A stretch of 8,307 nucleotides of DNA from Gemmatimonadota bacterium (GTDB lineage Bacteria > Gemmatimonadota > Gemmatimonadetes > Gemmatimonadales > GWC2-71-9): NCBI GenBank assembly GCA_003221825.1, contig QHUE01000187.1:1-8307 (forward strand), in the 5' to 3' direction. The notes under the pieces are model-generated. The model ran no database searches, was not told where the DNA came from, and saw nothing but the letters and a program-made list of their open reading frames with translations. Shown one piece after another: positions 1 to 6,356 of the stretch; position 1 is the first letter of the stretch; the number at the start of each line of letters is the position of its first letter. Made by a program: the position numbers and the translations under genes.

Positions 1-1038
1 CCCGACTTCCAGGGCTGTGGCTATAAGGATCCCGATCACTCCTACGCCGGTGGACGGGTGGAATACGACGGCGGAGCGTGCGACGGGTGGCTGCGCGTCA
101 ATGACGTGTTCTCGATCGGTTACTACCGCCAGGAGGATCTCGGTTTCCTCGGTCACGCGGTCTTCGATTGGACGTCCTTTGACCGGTACTTCTGCGCGAT
201 CCTCGGACCGACGTTCCCCAATCGCATTTACCAACACGCGGCACAGACGGATCGGATCGCCAACACGCCGCAATTGTCGCAGCTCCCCACGATCTGGGAC
301 CGCCTCGCCGCGCGGGGACTGGACGGTCGCTACTACTTCACAGATGTCCCGTTCCTCGGTTTGTGGGGCAGCAAGTACGTGCCGATCGGCCGCCCGATCA
401 GCGCCTTCTACACTGACTGCGCGGCCGGGACGCTCCCGCACGTCGCATTCGTCGACGGGAGTTTCCTCCAGGAGTTGACCGGGACAGGAGCCGATGACCA
501 TCCGTATAGTGACGTCCGCGCGGGCGAAGCGATGATGAACCGCATCTACGCAGCGGTGACGAGCAGCCCCGCGTGGGGCCGGACGGTGCTCGTAATCAAC
601 TTCGATGAGTGGGGCGGATTCTTCGACCACGTCGCACCGCCCACGGCGCCCATTCCGCCGGCCGACCTCGCGGCCGGCGACGCGGATGGCCGGCTCGGCT
701 TTCGCACGCCCACGTTGCTGATCTCACCATTCGCGCGCCGCGGGCAGACGTCGCACGCGCAGTACGACCACACATCCGTGCTCCGCATGATCGAGTGGCG
801 GTGGGGACTGGACCCGCTCACCGTGCGCGATGCAACGGCCAAGAACGTGGCTGATGAGTTGGATTTCACGCAGCCTGATCCGACACGCGGGCCCGTCTAC
901 ACCGTCTCGGACGTCATCGGCAAGTTTTGCCCAATCTCCCCGACCGACATCGTGACGGCCACCGCGCCGAGTCTCGGGGCACGTGCCTACTGGAGGACGC
1001 TACGCGACGTCGCGCGGCGGCATGGGTGGAGAGCCTAG
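1..1038 (+). CDS. phospholipase C / phosphoesterase family protein (5'-truncated by window)
   Basis: The frame is open from base 1 and ends at TAG 1036-1038, giving 345 visible residues. The true N-terminus, including the usual E-N-R-S-F-D nucleophile region, lies to the left. The visible part matches the phosphoesterase family PF04185 (alkaline-phosphatase fold; phospholipase C and acid phosphatase AcpA relatives). Visible residues 13-33 hold the H-x-x-x-G-G-R-V-x-Y-x-G-G-x-C-D-G-W type motif. D-D-H-P-Y-S-D lies at about 165-171. The metal-binding stretch F-D-E-W-G-G-F-F-D-H is at 201-210. The C-terminal H-T-S-V-L-R-M-I-E-W motif precedes R-D-A-T-A-K-N. Such enzymes hydrolyse phosphodiester or phosphomonoester bonds, often in phospholipids, and are normally exported. 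The signal peptide cannot be checked here. Within the family, phospholipase C versus phosphatase activity cannot be separated from this fragment. The gene is followed by a terminator-like hairpin, so it is probably the last gene of its transcript. Confidence 0.9.
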   Translation, partial: PDFQGCGYKDPDHSYAGGRVEYDGGACDGWLRVNDVFSIGYYRQEDLGFLGHAVFDWTSFDRYFCAILGPTFPNRIYQHAAQTDRIANTPQLSQLPTIWDRLAARGLDGRYYFTDVPFLGLWGSKYVPIGRPISAFYTDCAAGTLPHVAFVDGSFLQELTGTGADDHPYSDVRAGEAMMNRIYAAVTSSPAWGRTVLVINFDEWGGFFDHVAPPTAPIPPADLAAGDADGRLGFRTPTLLISPFARRGQTSHAQYDHTSVLRMIEWRWGLDPLTVRDATAKNVADELDFTQPDPTRGPVYTVSDVIGKFCPISPTDIVTATAPSLGARAYWRTLRDVARRHGWRA

Positions 1039-1040
1039 AC

Positions 1041-1068
1041 TTGACTTTTCCCGGCCATGTGGCAATCG
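1041..1068 (+). promoter_or_regulatory. weak sigma70-like promoter candidate before the hairpin
   Basis: TTGACT at 1041-1046 matches the -35 consensus in five of six bases and starts 2 bp after the phosphoesterase stop. The best -10 positions 16-17 bp downstream (CAATCG or AATCGT, within 1063-1069) are poor. If used, it would start a transcript at about 1075 that meets the 1100-1126 hairpin almost at once, giving either a leader RNA for csp or a short RNA. Confidence is low because only the -35 element is good. Confidence 0.25.
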
Positions 1069-1099
1069 TTCCTGCCGAGCGAACAAGCCAGACCGAGTG

Positions 1100-1135
1100 A
1101 GGACCTGGGACAGCGTCTCAGGTCCTTCTTCTTTT
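1100..1135 (+). terminator. intrinsic terminator-like hairpin between the phosphoesterase and csp genes
   Basis: The arms at 1100-1111 (AGGACCTGGGAC) and 1115-1126 (GTCTCAGGTCCT) pair over 12 bp with a single G-U, closed by the triloop AGC. The pyrimidine-rich tail TCTTCTTTT follows at 1127-1135. This is a classic Rho-independent shape, 61 bp after the phosphoesterase stop. It most simply ends that transcript. It also lies upstream of the cold-shock gene, so it could act as a leader attenuator if the csp promoter is at about 1041. Confidence 0.75.
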
Positions 1136-1232
1136 GGCCTCGCTCACCGGCGCCGGAAACACAGGTCGCGGCGCACCGCATGGTGACGACGCGCGACGCC
1201 GGGAACAGCTTTTAGCACAGGAGTTTCATCAG

Positions 1233-1409
1233 ATGGCACGTATCACCGGTACCGTGAAGTGGTTCAACGACGCGAAGGGGTTCGGTTTCATCACGCCCGA
1301 AAACGGCGAGAAGGACTGCTTCGTGCATCACACCGCAATCCGATCGAGGGCCGCGACGCAGGCCGCAACCCCAGCGCCCCGTTCAGCCAGCGCACGAGCG
1401 GCAGCATGA
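1233..1409 (+). CDS. cold-shock domain protein, C-terminal half replaced (truncated)
   Basis: The start ATG 1233-1235 follows an AGGAG Shine-Dalgarno at 1219-1223. Residues 1-36 are a textbook CspA-family N-terminus. RNP1 K-G-F-G-F-I is at 15-20, RNP2-like C-F-V-H-H is at 29-33, and the aromatic W-F of K-W-F-N is at 10-11. These proteins are small single-stranded nucleic-acid chaperones, usually 66-70 residues long. After I36 (base 1340) the expected continuation to strands 4 and 5 is missing. The frame instead runs on as 22 Ala/Arg/Ser-rich residues that are the antisense of the DUF2461 C-terminus, ending at TGA 1407-1409. The product would be 58 residues lacking about half of the OB fold, so it is probably non-functional. 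Either a genomic deletion or an assembly join could produce this. Confidence 0.75.
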   Translation: MARITGTVKWFNDAKGFGFITPENGEKDCFVHHTAIRSRAATQAATPAPRSASARAAA

Positions 1410-2052
1410 GCCGGAAGTCTTTCTCGAGGCCGTCCGCCAGGCGCGGCGACAGGACTTGCCGGTCGCTGAGCTGCCGCCCGATCGTAAAGGATTGATAGCG
1501 GAGCCACCGCGCCGCCGGATGGTCCTCGCTGAACCCCCGCGGCATCCGCTTGAGCATCGCTTCGTCATCGAGACCACCGAACCGGCGGCGCGCCGCGGCA
1601 CTTTCAATGATCCGCCCGAACGCCTTAGGATCGTCGGCGATCGCGTCGCGGATCTTGTCCAGCGCCGGCCGCGGCGGCATCCAGATCCCCGCCCCCACGA
1701 ACGACTTCCTGGGCTGAAGATGAAAATACAGACCGGCGCTGCCCGCCTCGGCGTCGCCGCCCACCCGATGGTCCGCCGCGCTGTGCCGGAACCAGCACGC
1801 CGCATGCGTCTTGTACGGCGACTTGTCCTTCGAGAAGCGGATGTCGCGGTTGATCCGGAACATCGACCGCTTCGGGTCCCCCGTCAGCTCGGGTGCAAAG
1901 CGCGCGAAGCGAACGTCCATCTCTTCGATGAGCGCGCGCATCGGCGCGCGGACGTCGGCCTCGTACTCGTCCCGGTGCGCCTCGAACCACGGTTTCTTGT
2001 TGTTGCGGGCGAGGTCGCGGAGAAAGCGCAGCGACGCGGCGGTGAATGGCAT
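1291..2052 (-). CDS. DUF2461 / TIGR02453 family protein, with aberrant C-terminal extension
   Basis: Starts at ATG 2052-2050, 9 bp after the stop of the upstream M20 gene. Its GAGGGG ribosome site overlaps that stop, so the two are probably translationally coupled. The 253-residue product shows the DUF2461 landmarks: F-L-R-D-L-A-R-N-N-K-K-P-W-F near residues 10-23, the hallmark F-R-I-N-R-D-I-R-F-S-K-D-K-S-P-Y-K-T at about 65-82, and G-L-Y-F-H-L-Q-P around 106-113. The family is widespread in bacteria and has no established function. Homologs usually end soon after a motif like W-L-N-G-A-L-G, here residues 222-228 (about base 1369). The remaining 25 residues are antisense to the cold-shock gene, and the stop at 1293-1291 lies inside it. 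The native stop seems lost at the junction around 1341-1368. Confidence 0.85.
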   Translation of the reverse strand: MPFTAASLRFLRDLARNNKKPWFEAHRDEYEADVRAPMRALIEEMDVRFARFAPELTGDPKRSMFRINRDIRFSKDKSPYKTHAACWFRHSAADHRVGGDAEAGSAGLYFHLQPRKSFVGAGIWMPPRPALDKIRDAIADDPKAFGRIIESAAARRRFGGLDDEAMLKRMPRGFSEDHPAARWLRYQSFTIGRQLSDRQVLSPRLADGLEKDFRLMLPLVRWLNGALGLRPASRPSIGLRCDARSSPSRRFRA

Positions 2053-2061
2053 GGTGCCCCC

Positions 2062-3570
2062 TCAGCGCGATCGCGCCACTTCGTACAGGTACTCGACGTA
2101 CGATCGCACCGCGCCGTCGATCCCCTGCACCTTCGGATTCGTCGGCTCGATGACGTAGTACTCGTCCGGCGCGTGCGCCCCGCTCCCATGGCCCAGCCCG
2201 AAGTGGCCCGCGGCCAGCTTCAACGGCTCACCGGTGAAGACGTAGCCGGGCCAGGAGCCCGCGTTGCGCGGCAGCAGAATCGGCTCGATGCGCGAGCGCC
2301 GGTACACGGCCTCCTGCGCCCGGATCACCATCGCGTCGCGCGCCGTGCTGGTGGGATCGTAGCCGCCCGTCATGTTGACCTCGATGTCTCCAAACCCGCG
2401 CTTGGCGAGGTGCGCCTTGAGCGCCGCGAGCGCGTCGGCGGCGGTCATGTCCGGCACCAGCCGCAGGTCGAGCTTCGCCACCGCCCGATGCGGCAGAATC
2501 GTCTTGCCGCCGGGCCCCGTGTAGCCGCCGACCAGTCCCTCGATGTTGACGGTGGGACGGGACATCAGCATCTCGAGCGCCTCCGTCCAGCTCGCGTCGT
2601 GCGTCCACCGCTGCACGCCGAGCTGCTGCTTCGCCGCGGCTTCATCGAGCCGCGCGGCCGCGGCCGCGATCATGGCCTTTTCGTCCGCAGCGAGCGGCCG
2701 AGCCTTATCGGCGAAATTGTCGATCGCGGGATCGTTGCCGTCGGGCGATACCAGCGTCGCGAGTGCCTCCACGAGGTGCCAGGCGGGGCTGTCGACTCTG
2801 GCTTTATTGCTCGAATGAATGTCGGCGCGCGGCCCGCGGCCCCAGCGCTCGCCGCTCGACACCAGCTCGCACTCGATTACGCCCTTGGCGCCCAGCGTGA
2901 TGGTGACCTGGCCGTCGAGCCCCTGCGCGGCCGTCGGCATGAAGATGCCGGCGCACCGCTGCAAGGCCGCGAGCACCTCGGGCCGGCGGACGATCTGCGG
3001 GAAATGCGGCGACCCGATCTCCTCTTCGCCCTCGGCGACGAGCACGAGATTGACCGGGAGCTTGCGGCCCGCGCCCCTGATGGCATGCAGGGCGGCGAGG
3101 AACGTGGCCTCGGGGCCCTTCTGGTTCACCGCACCGCGCCCCATCACGACCTTGCCCAGGCCGGCTTTGTCCACGAGTGCGGCGTCCCACGGCGGCGAGG
3201 ACCATTCTGCGGGATCGACCTGTTTAACGTCGTACATGAAGTACAGGCCGAGCGTTTTGGGCGCGCCCGCGTCGAGCGTCGCGAAGATGCCCGGCTGGCC
3301 GTCGCTCGGGACCCTCGTGACCTGCTGGAAGCCCGCCTCGCGCAGCATCCGCATCGTCAGCTCGCAGCCTTCGTTCATACCTAGGGTTTCGGCGGCGATC
3401 GACGGCTGGCGCATCCACGCCTGGAGCCGTTGCACCGCCTCGTCGTGGCGCTGGGTGATCTGGGCGTAGATGGGGGCGAGATCGGACTGTTGCGTCCAAA
3501 TGTGAGACGGGAGGGCGAGCGCGGCAGCAGCGGTTGTTGTGTCCTGGAGGAAGACTCGGCGATTGATCAT
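2062..3570 (-). CDS. Tat-exported M20-family peptidase/deacylase with altered metal ligands
   Basis: The 502-residue product starts at ATG 3570-3568 with GAGGGG (3582-3577) 6 nt upstream. In-frame ATGs farther upstream are poorer choices. R-R-V-F-L-Q at 4-9 followed by an Ala-rich stretch is a twin-arginine signal, predicting export. The M20 architecture is clear: a catalytic part, the dimerisation domain from about 225, and a final catalytic part. Compared with DapE and carboxypeptidase G2, the first ligand His of H-x-D-V is Met112 (M-Y-D-V), the bridging Asp of G-R-G-A-x-D is Asn149 (G-R-G-A-V-N-Q-K-G), and the Glu of the E-P-S/T motif is Met211 (F-M-P-T). The pair Glu183-Glu184 in E-G-E-E-E-I-G-S, Asp114 and His466 in G-A-H-A-P-D-E are kept. 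The family cleaves amide bonds of peptides or N-acyl amino acids. Whether this member keeps a dinuclear zinc site is doubtful. Followed by DUF2461 in the same operon. Confidence 0.9.
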   Translation of the reverse strand: MINRRVFLQDTTTAAAALALPSHIWTQQSDLAPIYAQITQRHDEAVQRLQAWMRQPSIAAETLGMNEGCELTMRMLREAGFQQVTRVPSDGQPGIFATLDAGAPKTLGLYFMYDVKQVDPAEWSSPPWDAALVDKAGLGKVVMGRGAVNQKGPEATFLAALHAIRGAGRKLPVNLVLVAEGEEEIGSPHFPQIVRRPEVLAALQRCAGIFMPTAAQGLDGQVTITLGAKGVIECELVSSGERWGRGPRADIHSSNKARVDSPAWHLVEALATLVSPDGNDPAIDNFADKARPLAADEKAMIAAAAARLDEAAAKQQLGVQRWTHDASWTEALEMLMSRPTVNIEGLVGGYTGPGGKTILPHRAVAKLDLRLVPDMTAADALAALKAHLAKRGFGDIEVNMTGGYDPTSTARDAMVIRAQEAVYRRSRIEPILLPRNAGSWPGYVFTGEPLKLAAGHFGLGHGSGAHAPDEYYVIEPTNPKVQGIDGAVRSYVEYLYEVARSR

Positions 3571-3711
3571 GATGGGCCCCTCGCGCATGTCAGGTTTTTG
3601 TTTGTGTGCCAGCAATTCTGTGATGGTTCGCGCGCGTCCGCGAGGGGGCCGCCTAGCGCCGCCCGCGCAATTTGGACAAAATCCACGCCTCCTCAAAACT
3701 GGAGCCGTACG
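3571..3711. promoter_or_regulatory. divergent intergenic region between M20 and DinB-like genes
   Basis: These 141 bp separate two divergently transcribed genes and must hold both start regions. An AT-richer patch at 3671-3700 precedes the DinB-like gene, whose GGAG ribosome site is at 3701-3704. An A/T-rich patch at 3591-3605 precedes the M20 gene. I see no convincing -35/-10 pair in either direction and no clear operator palindrome. Confidence 0.35.
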
Positions 3712-4275
3712 ATGCAGTCCCGAGCCTACGCCCTCATACTCACGATCGCCGTTCTGCCCGGGGCGCTCGTCGCGCAGGCGACGGCCGCCACGGCCGCTGC
3801 CCCCGCCCCTTCGACGAGTCCCGTCACCGACGCGCTGCGTGCGGTGCAGCAGCGCTCCGCTCGCAACCTGATCGCCGCCGCCGAGGCCATGCCGGCGGAC
3901 AAGTACAACTATCGTCCCACACCGGCGCAGATGAGCTTCGCGGCGATCCAGGTGCACCTCGCCAACGAAGGGAACGACGTCCTCTGCGGCAAGAGTGCCG
4001 GCATCGAGGTCCCGCAGCGCGCGAAGGTAGACACCACCGCGACCAAGGAGCAGCTCGTCGCACGGCTTAAAGAGACCTTCGCGTTTTGTGAGCAAGCCTT
4101 TGCGAAAATGGACGACTCGAAGCTGGCCGAACCGGTCTCGATGTTCGGCATGAACATGACGCGGGCGATGGCGGTGCTGATCACGGTCGGCGACTGGGCG
4201 GATCATTACAGCCAGGAGGCGAATTACCTGCGCCTCAACGGCCTGCTGCCGCCCACGGCACAGCACCGCATGTAG
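3712..4275 (+). CDS. secreted DinB-superfamily (DinB_2-like) protein
   Basis: The ATG at 3712 has GGAG 7 nt upstream at 3701-3704 and gives 187 residues. Residues 1-23 form a signal peptide: a short basic start, a hydrophobic core and V-A-Q-A near the cleavage site. A low-complexity Ala/Pro/Ser linker follows to about 37. The rest fits the four-helix DinB/YfiT fold. There is a helix with His82 in I-Q-V-H-L-A-N, and a last helix D-W-A-D-H-Y-S-Q (161-168) followed by Y-L-R-L-N-G-L-L-P-P, the usual C-terminal DinB_2 signature. His82 and His165 are probable metal ligands. The third ligand position, often His, appears as Asp161. DinB-fold proteins include bacillithiol or mycothiol S-transferases and many uncharacterised members. 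The exported form is of unknown function. A strong GC hairpin follows 7 bp after the stop. Confidence 0.85.
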   Translation: MQSRAYALILTIAVLPGALVAQATAATAAAPAPSTSPVTDALRAVQQRSARNLIAAAEAMPADKYNYRPTPAQMSFAAIQVHLANEGNDVLCGKSAGIEVPQRAKVDTTATKEQLVARLKETFAFCEQAFAKMDDSKLAEPVSMFGMNMTRAMAVLITVGDWADHYSQEANYLRLNGLLPPTAQHRM

Positions 4276-4282
4276 CGGAAAC

Positions 4283-4312
4283 GGGCAGGCCGGCGCGCCC
4301 GCCGGCCTGCCC
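4283..4312 (+). terminator. perfect 13-bp GC hairpin after the DinB-like gene
   Basis: The arms GGGCAGGCCGGCG (4283-4295) and CGCCGGCCTGCCC (4300-4312) are exact reverse complements around the loop CGCC. The hairpin begins 7 bp after the DinB-like stop codon. There is no T-run on either side, so it is not a canonical intrinsic terminator. It may be a U-less terminator or an mRNA 3'-end stabiliser. Confidence 0.6.
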
Positions 4313-4333
4313 GGCAGCACCCCGCCGACCCTC

Positions 4334-4362
4334 TTGCGGCGGTGGCAGCCTGACGGTATACC
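4334..4362 (+). promoter_or_regulatory. candidate promoter for the lipoprotein-nagB-ABC operon, possibly leaderless
   Basis: TTGCGG (4334-4339) and TATACC (4357-4362) are separated by 17 bp. The -10 matches consensus in four of six bases, and the -35 matches mainly in TTG. A start site about 7 nt after the -10 would fall at about 4369, just before the ATG at 4371. The ATG has no visible Shine-Dalgarno, which fits a leaderless or nearly leaderless message. The -10 lies in the 10-bp palindrome CGGTATACCG (4354-4363). Confidence 0.4.
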
Positions 4363-4370
4363 GGTGCACC

Positions 4371-4754
4371 ATGACACGCATGCGTTGGGCGGTAGCCTGG
4401 GCGGCCATCCTGGTGGCGGGGTCGGCCTGCAGTCATCGCGCGCAGCGAGGCGGTGGGCCGGCGGCGGATTACAATACGCTCACCGCGGAGGAGCTCAGCC
4501 AGCGTCCCTTCTACTCGGTGTACGAGGCGATCGCGGCGTTGCGACCCAATTGGTTCAGTCTCCGCGGACCGACGGGCGCTGTTCAGGTCTATGTCGATGA
4601 CAACCACCTGGGCGGCGTCGAGATGCTCCGCACGATTCGCATCCCCAGCGTCGAGGTGATTCGGCATATCGACGGTATTCAAGGGGCGGCCCGGTACGGG
4701 ATGGGCCACGAAGCGGGAGTCATCCTCGTCAAGACCCGGGCCACGGGTGGTTGA
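4371..4754 (+). CDS. small envelope protein resembling a TonB-receptor plug domain; putative lipoprotein
   Basis: This 127-residue protein has a basic-hydrophobic leader ending at Cys20 (A-G-S-A-C). The shape is lipoprotein-like, but Gly at -3 is unusual for a lipobox. The body, about 48-123, resembles part of a TonB-dependent receptor plug: Y-E-A-I-A-A-L-R-P near 51-59, V-Y-V-D-D near 73-77, L-G-G then I-P-S-V-E-V-I-R at 91-98, A-R-Y-G at 107-110, and G-V-I-L-V-K-T-R at 116-123. The usual plug signature of vesicular carbohydrate receptors (dVe.IeVlkG..a..YG...a.GvI.v.T) is thus present without any beta barrel. Similar stand-alone plug-like proteins are, from memory, common in Gemmatimonadota, with unknown function. 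It starts at ATG 4371 without a ribosome site; an alternative in-frame ATG is at 4380. It is followed 18 bp later by nagB. Confidence 0.7.
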   Translation: MTRMRWAVAWAAILVAGSACSHRAQRGGGPAADYNTLTAEELSQRPFYSVYEAIAALRPNWFSLRGPTGAVQVYVDDNHLGGVEMLRTIRIPSVEVIRHIDGIQGAARYGMGHEAGVILVKTRATGG

Positions 4755-4772
4755 GATCTCTCTCGCCGGCTG

Positions 4773-5555
4773 ATGGAAGTCATCGTTCAGCGAGACTACG
4801 CGCAGATGAGCAAGGTGGCGGCGCAGATCGTCGCCGAATTGCTCAACACCAAGCCGAACGCCGTGCTCGGCATGGCGACGGGATCCACACCCCTGGGGCT
4901 CTATCAGGAGCTGGTGCGGCTGCACGAGAAGGAGCAGCTCGACTTCTCGCGCGTCACGACGTTCAACCTCGACGAATACGTCGGCCTGCCCGGGAATCAC
5001 CCGCAGAGCTATCACTACTTCATGCACGAGCACTTTTTCCGGCACGTGAACATCCCGGCGCACAACATCAACATTCCGTCCGGCACCACCAGCAATTATC
5101 CCGCCTTCTGCGAATGGTATGAAAAGCGCATCACGGAGTGCGGGGGCATCGACCTGCAGATCCTCGGCATCGGCACCGACGGGCACATCGGGTTCAACGA
5201 GCCGACGAGCTCCCTGAGCTCGCGCACGCGGCTCAAGACGCTGTCCAAGCAGACGATCGACGACAATGCGCGATTCTTCGAGCGCCGCGAGGACGTGCCG
5301 GTGTATGCGATCACGATGGGGGTCGGCACGATTCTCGAGGCGCGCCAGCTGATCCTCGTGGCGAGTGGCAAGACGAAAGCGAAGGCGATCGCGCAGGCGG
5401 TCGAGGGGCCGGTGACCAGCATGGTCACGGCCAGCGCGCTGCAGCTGCACCGGGACGCGGTCGTGATCGTGGACGAGGAGGCGGCGGCCCGGCTGACGAT
5501 GCGCGATTACTACGAGTTCATCTACGCCGCCAAGCCTGCGGCGCCGAGATCGTGA
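4773..5555 (+). CDS. nagB: glucosamine-6-phosphate deaminase
   Basis: The 260-residue product matches NagB over its whole length (E. coli enzyme 266). It converts glucosamine-6-phosphate to fructose-6-phosphate plus ammonia in the cytoplasm. The phosphate-binding motif G-M-A-T-G-S-T-P is at 33-40. The catalytic set aligns with E. coli at a constant offset of 5: Asp67 in F-N-L-D-E-Y-V-G-L (Asp72), and Asp136, His138 and Glu143 in G-I-G-T-D-G-H-I-G-F-N-E-P (Asp141, His143, Glu148). Ser146, Arg153 and Lys155 match the E. coli residues that bind the allosteric activator GlcNAc-6-phosphate, so allosteric control may be kept. No Shine-Dalgarno is visible before ATG 4773, which suggests translational coupling to the lipoprotein gene 18 bp upstream. 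The stop TGA 5553-5555 overlaps the GTG start of the ABC ATPase gene. Confidence 0.97.
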   Translation: MEVIVQRDYAQMSKVAAQIVAELLNTKPNAVLGMATGSTPLGLYQELVRLHEKEQLDFSRVTTFNLDEYVGLPGNHPQSYHYFMHEHFFRHVNIPAHNINIPSGTTSNYPAFCEWYEKRITECGGIDLQILGIGTDGHIGFNEPTSSLSSRTRLKTLSKQTIDDNARFFERREDVPVYAITMGVGTILEARQLILVASGKTKAKAIAQAVEGPVTSMVTASALQLHRDAVVIVDEEAAARLTMRDYYEFIYAAKPAAPRS

Positions 5556-6352
5556 GCGCGCATCCCATCATTCGGGTCCAGCACGTCGTCAAGTCGTTCG
5601 GGAAGGTGACGGCGGTCAACGACGTCTCCTTCGACGTCCGAGCCGCTGAGATCTTCGCGTTTCTCGGCCCGAACGGCGCCGGCAAGACCACCACCATCAA
5701 GATGCTCACGACGCTGCTCCACCCCACGAGCGGCGCGCTCGAGCTCGACGGGCTGGATCCAACAAAACATCAGACGGAGGTGCGGCGGCGCTTCGGCGTC
5801 GTGTTCCAGGATCCGAGTCTCGACAGCGAGCTCACGGCGTGGGAAAACATGGATATCCACGGCGTCCTGTACCATGTGCCGCGCCAGATCCGGCGGGAAC
5901 GGTCCGAGACCCTGCTCACGATGTTCGAGCTATGGGACCGGCGCGCGGATCTGGTGAAGACATTCTCGGGCGGGATGAAACGCCGCCTCGAGATCGCGCG
6001 CGGGCTGCTGCACACCCCCAAGGTGTTGTTCCTCGACGAGCCGACGCTCGGCCTCGATCCGCAGAGCCGCAATCAGATGTGGACCCTCGTGCGCAACCTC
6101 AATAAGGCCGAAGGGGTCACCGTATTTCTCACGACCCACTACATGGACGAAGCCGACCGCGTGGCCGATCGCATCGCGGTGATCGACCACGGGCGCATCG
6201 TCGCCACCGGCTCGTCGGCGGAGCTCAAACAGCAGACCGGCACCGATTCGCTCGAAGCGGCCTTCCTCAAGCTCACCGGTACCACGATTCGCGACGAGAG
6301 CGCCACCGCCGCGGACCAGATGCGGCAGGTGTCCCGCGTATGGAGGCGCTAG
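5552..6352 (+). CDS. ABC-2 type exporter ATP-binding protein (DrrA-like)
   Basis: GTG 5552-5554 overlaps the nagB stop in a GTGA arrangement and gives 266 residues. An upstream frame extension exists but only shadows nagB. All nucleotide-binding elements are present: Walker A G-P-N-G-A-G-K-T-T at 39-47, Q-loop Gln86 in V-F-Q-D-P, signature F-S-G-G-M-K-R-R at 138-145, Walker B V-L-F-L-D-E-P with catalytic Glu163, D-loop G-L-D-P at 167-170, and H-loop His196 in T-T-H-Y-M-D-E-A-D. The pattern L-D-S-E-L-T-A-W-E-N after the Q-loop and the length are typical of the DrrA/CcmA group, which pairs with ABC-2 permeases to export drugs, lipids or polysaccharides. The permease follows 4 bp downstream, so the two form one transporter. 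The substrate is not deducible. Confidence 0.95.
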   Translation: MSAHPIIRVQHVVKSFGKVTAVNDVSFDVRAAEIFAFLGPNGAGKTTTIKMLTTLLHPTSGALELDGLDPTKHQTEVRRRFGVVFQDPSLDSELTAWENMDIHGVLYHVPRQIRRERSETLLTMFELWDRRADLVKTFSGGMKRRLEIARGLLHTPKVLFLDEPTLGLDPQSRNQMWTLVRNLNKAEGVTVFLTTHYMDEADRVADRIAVIDHGRIVATGSSAELKQQTGTDSLEAAFLKLTGTTIRDESATAADQMRQVSRVWRR

Positions 6353-6356
6353 CCGC

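Noticed and set aside
1341..1352. Simple one-base frameshift as the cause of the csp truncation
   Set aside because: Shifting frame gives a short P-I-E-G that loosely resembles Csp, but the following residues do not match the rest of the family, and the DNA already encodes the DUF2461 C-terminus there.
1456..3384. Long plus-strand open frame of 642 codons opposite DUF2461 and M20
   Set aside because: It is antisense to two clearly recognised genes, its product is Arg/Ala/Val/His-rich without any family motif, and such frames arise from GC-rich third-position bias.
3571..4377. N-terminal extension of the M20 frame up to 4377
   Set aside because: The extra ~270 codons are antisense to the DinB-like gene. 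The ATG at 3570 has a good ribosome site and begins a twin-arginine signal peptide.
4224..5450. Long minus-strand open frame of 408 codons opposite the lipoprotein and nagB
   Set aside because: It is antisense to nagB with all its conserved motifs; composition is typical of a high-GC shadow frame.
5138..5551. Upstream extension of the ABC ATPase frame inside nagB
   Set aside because: The extension is out of frame with nagB and rich in Arg/Ala/Gly. The GTG at 5552 gives the standard ABC N-terminus and a normal stop/start overlap.
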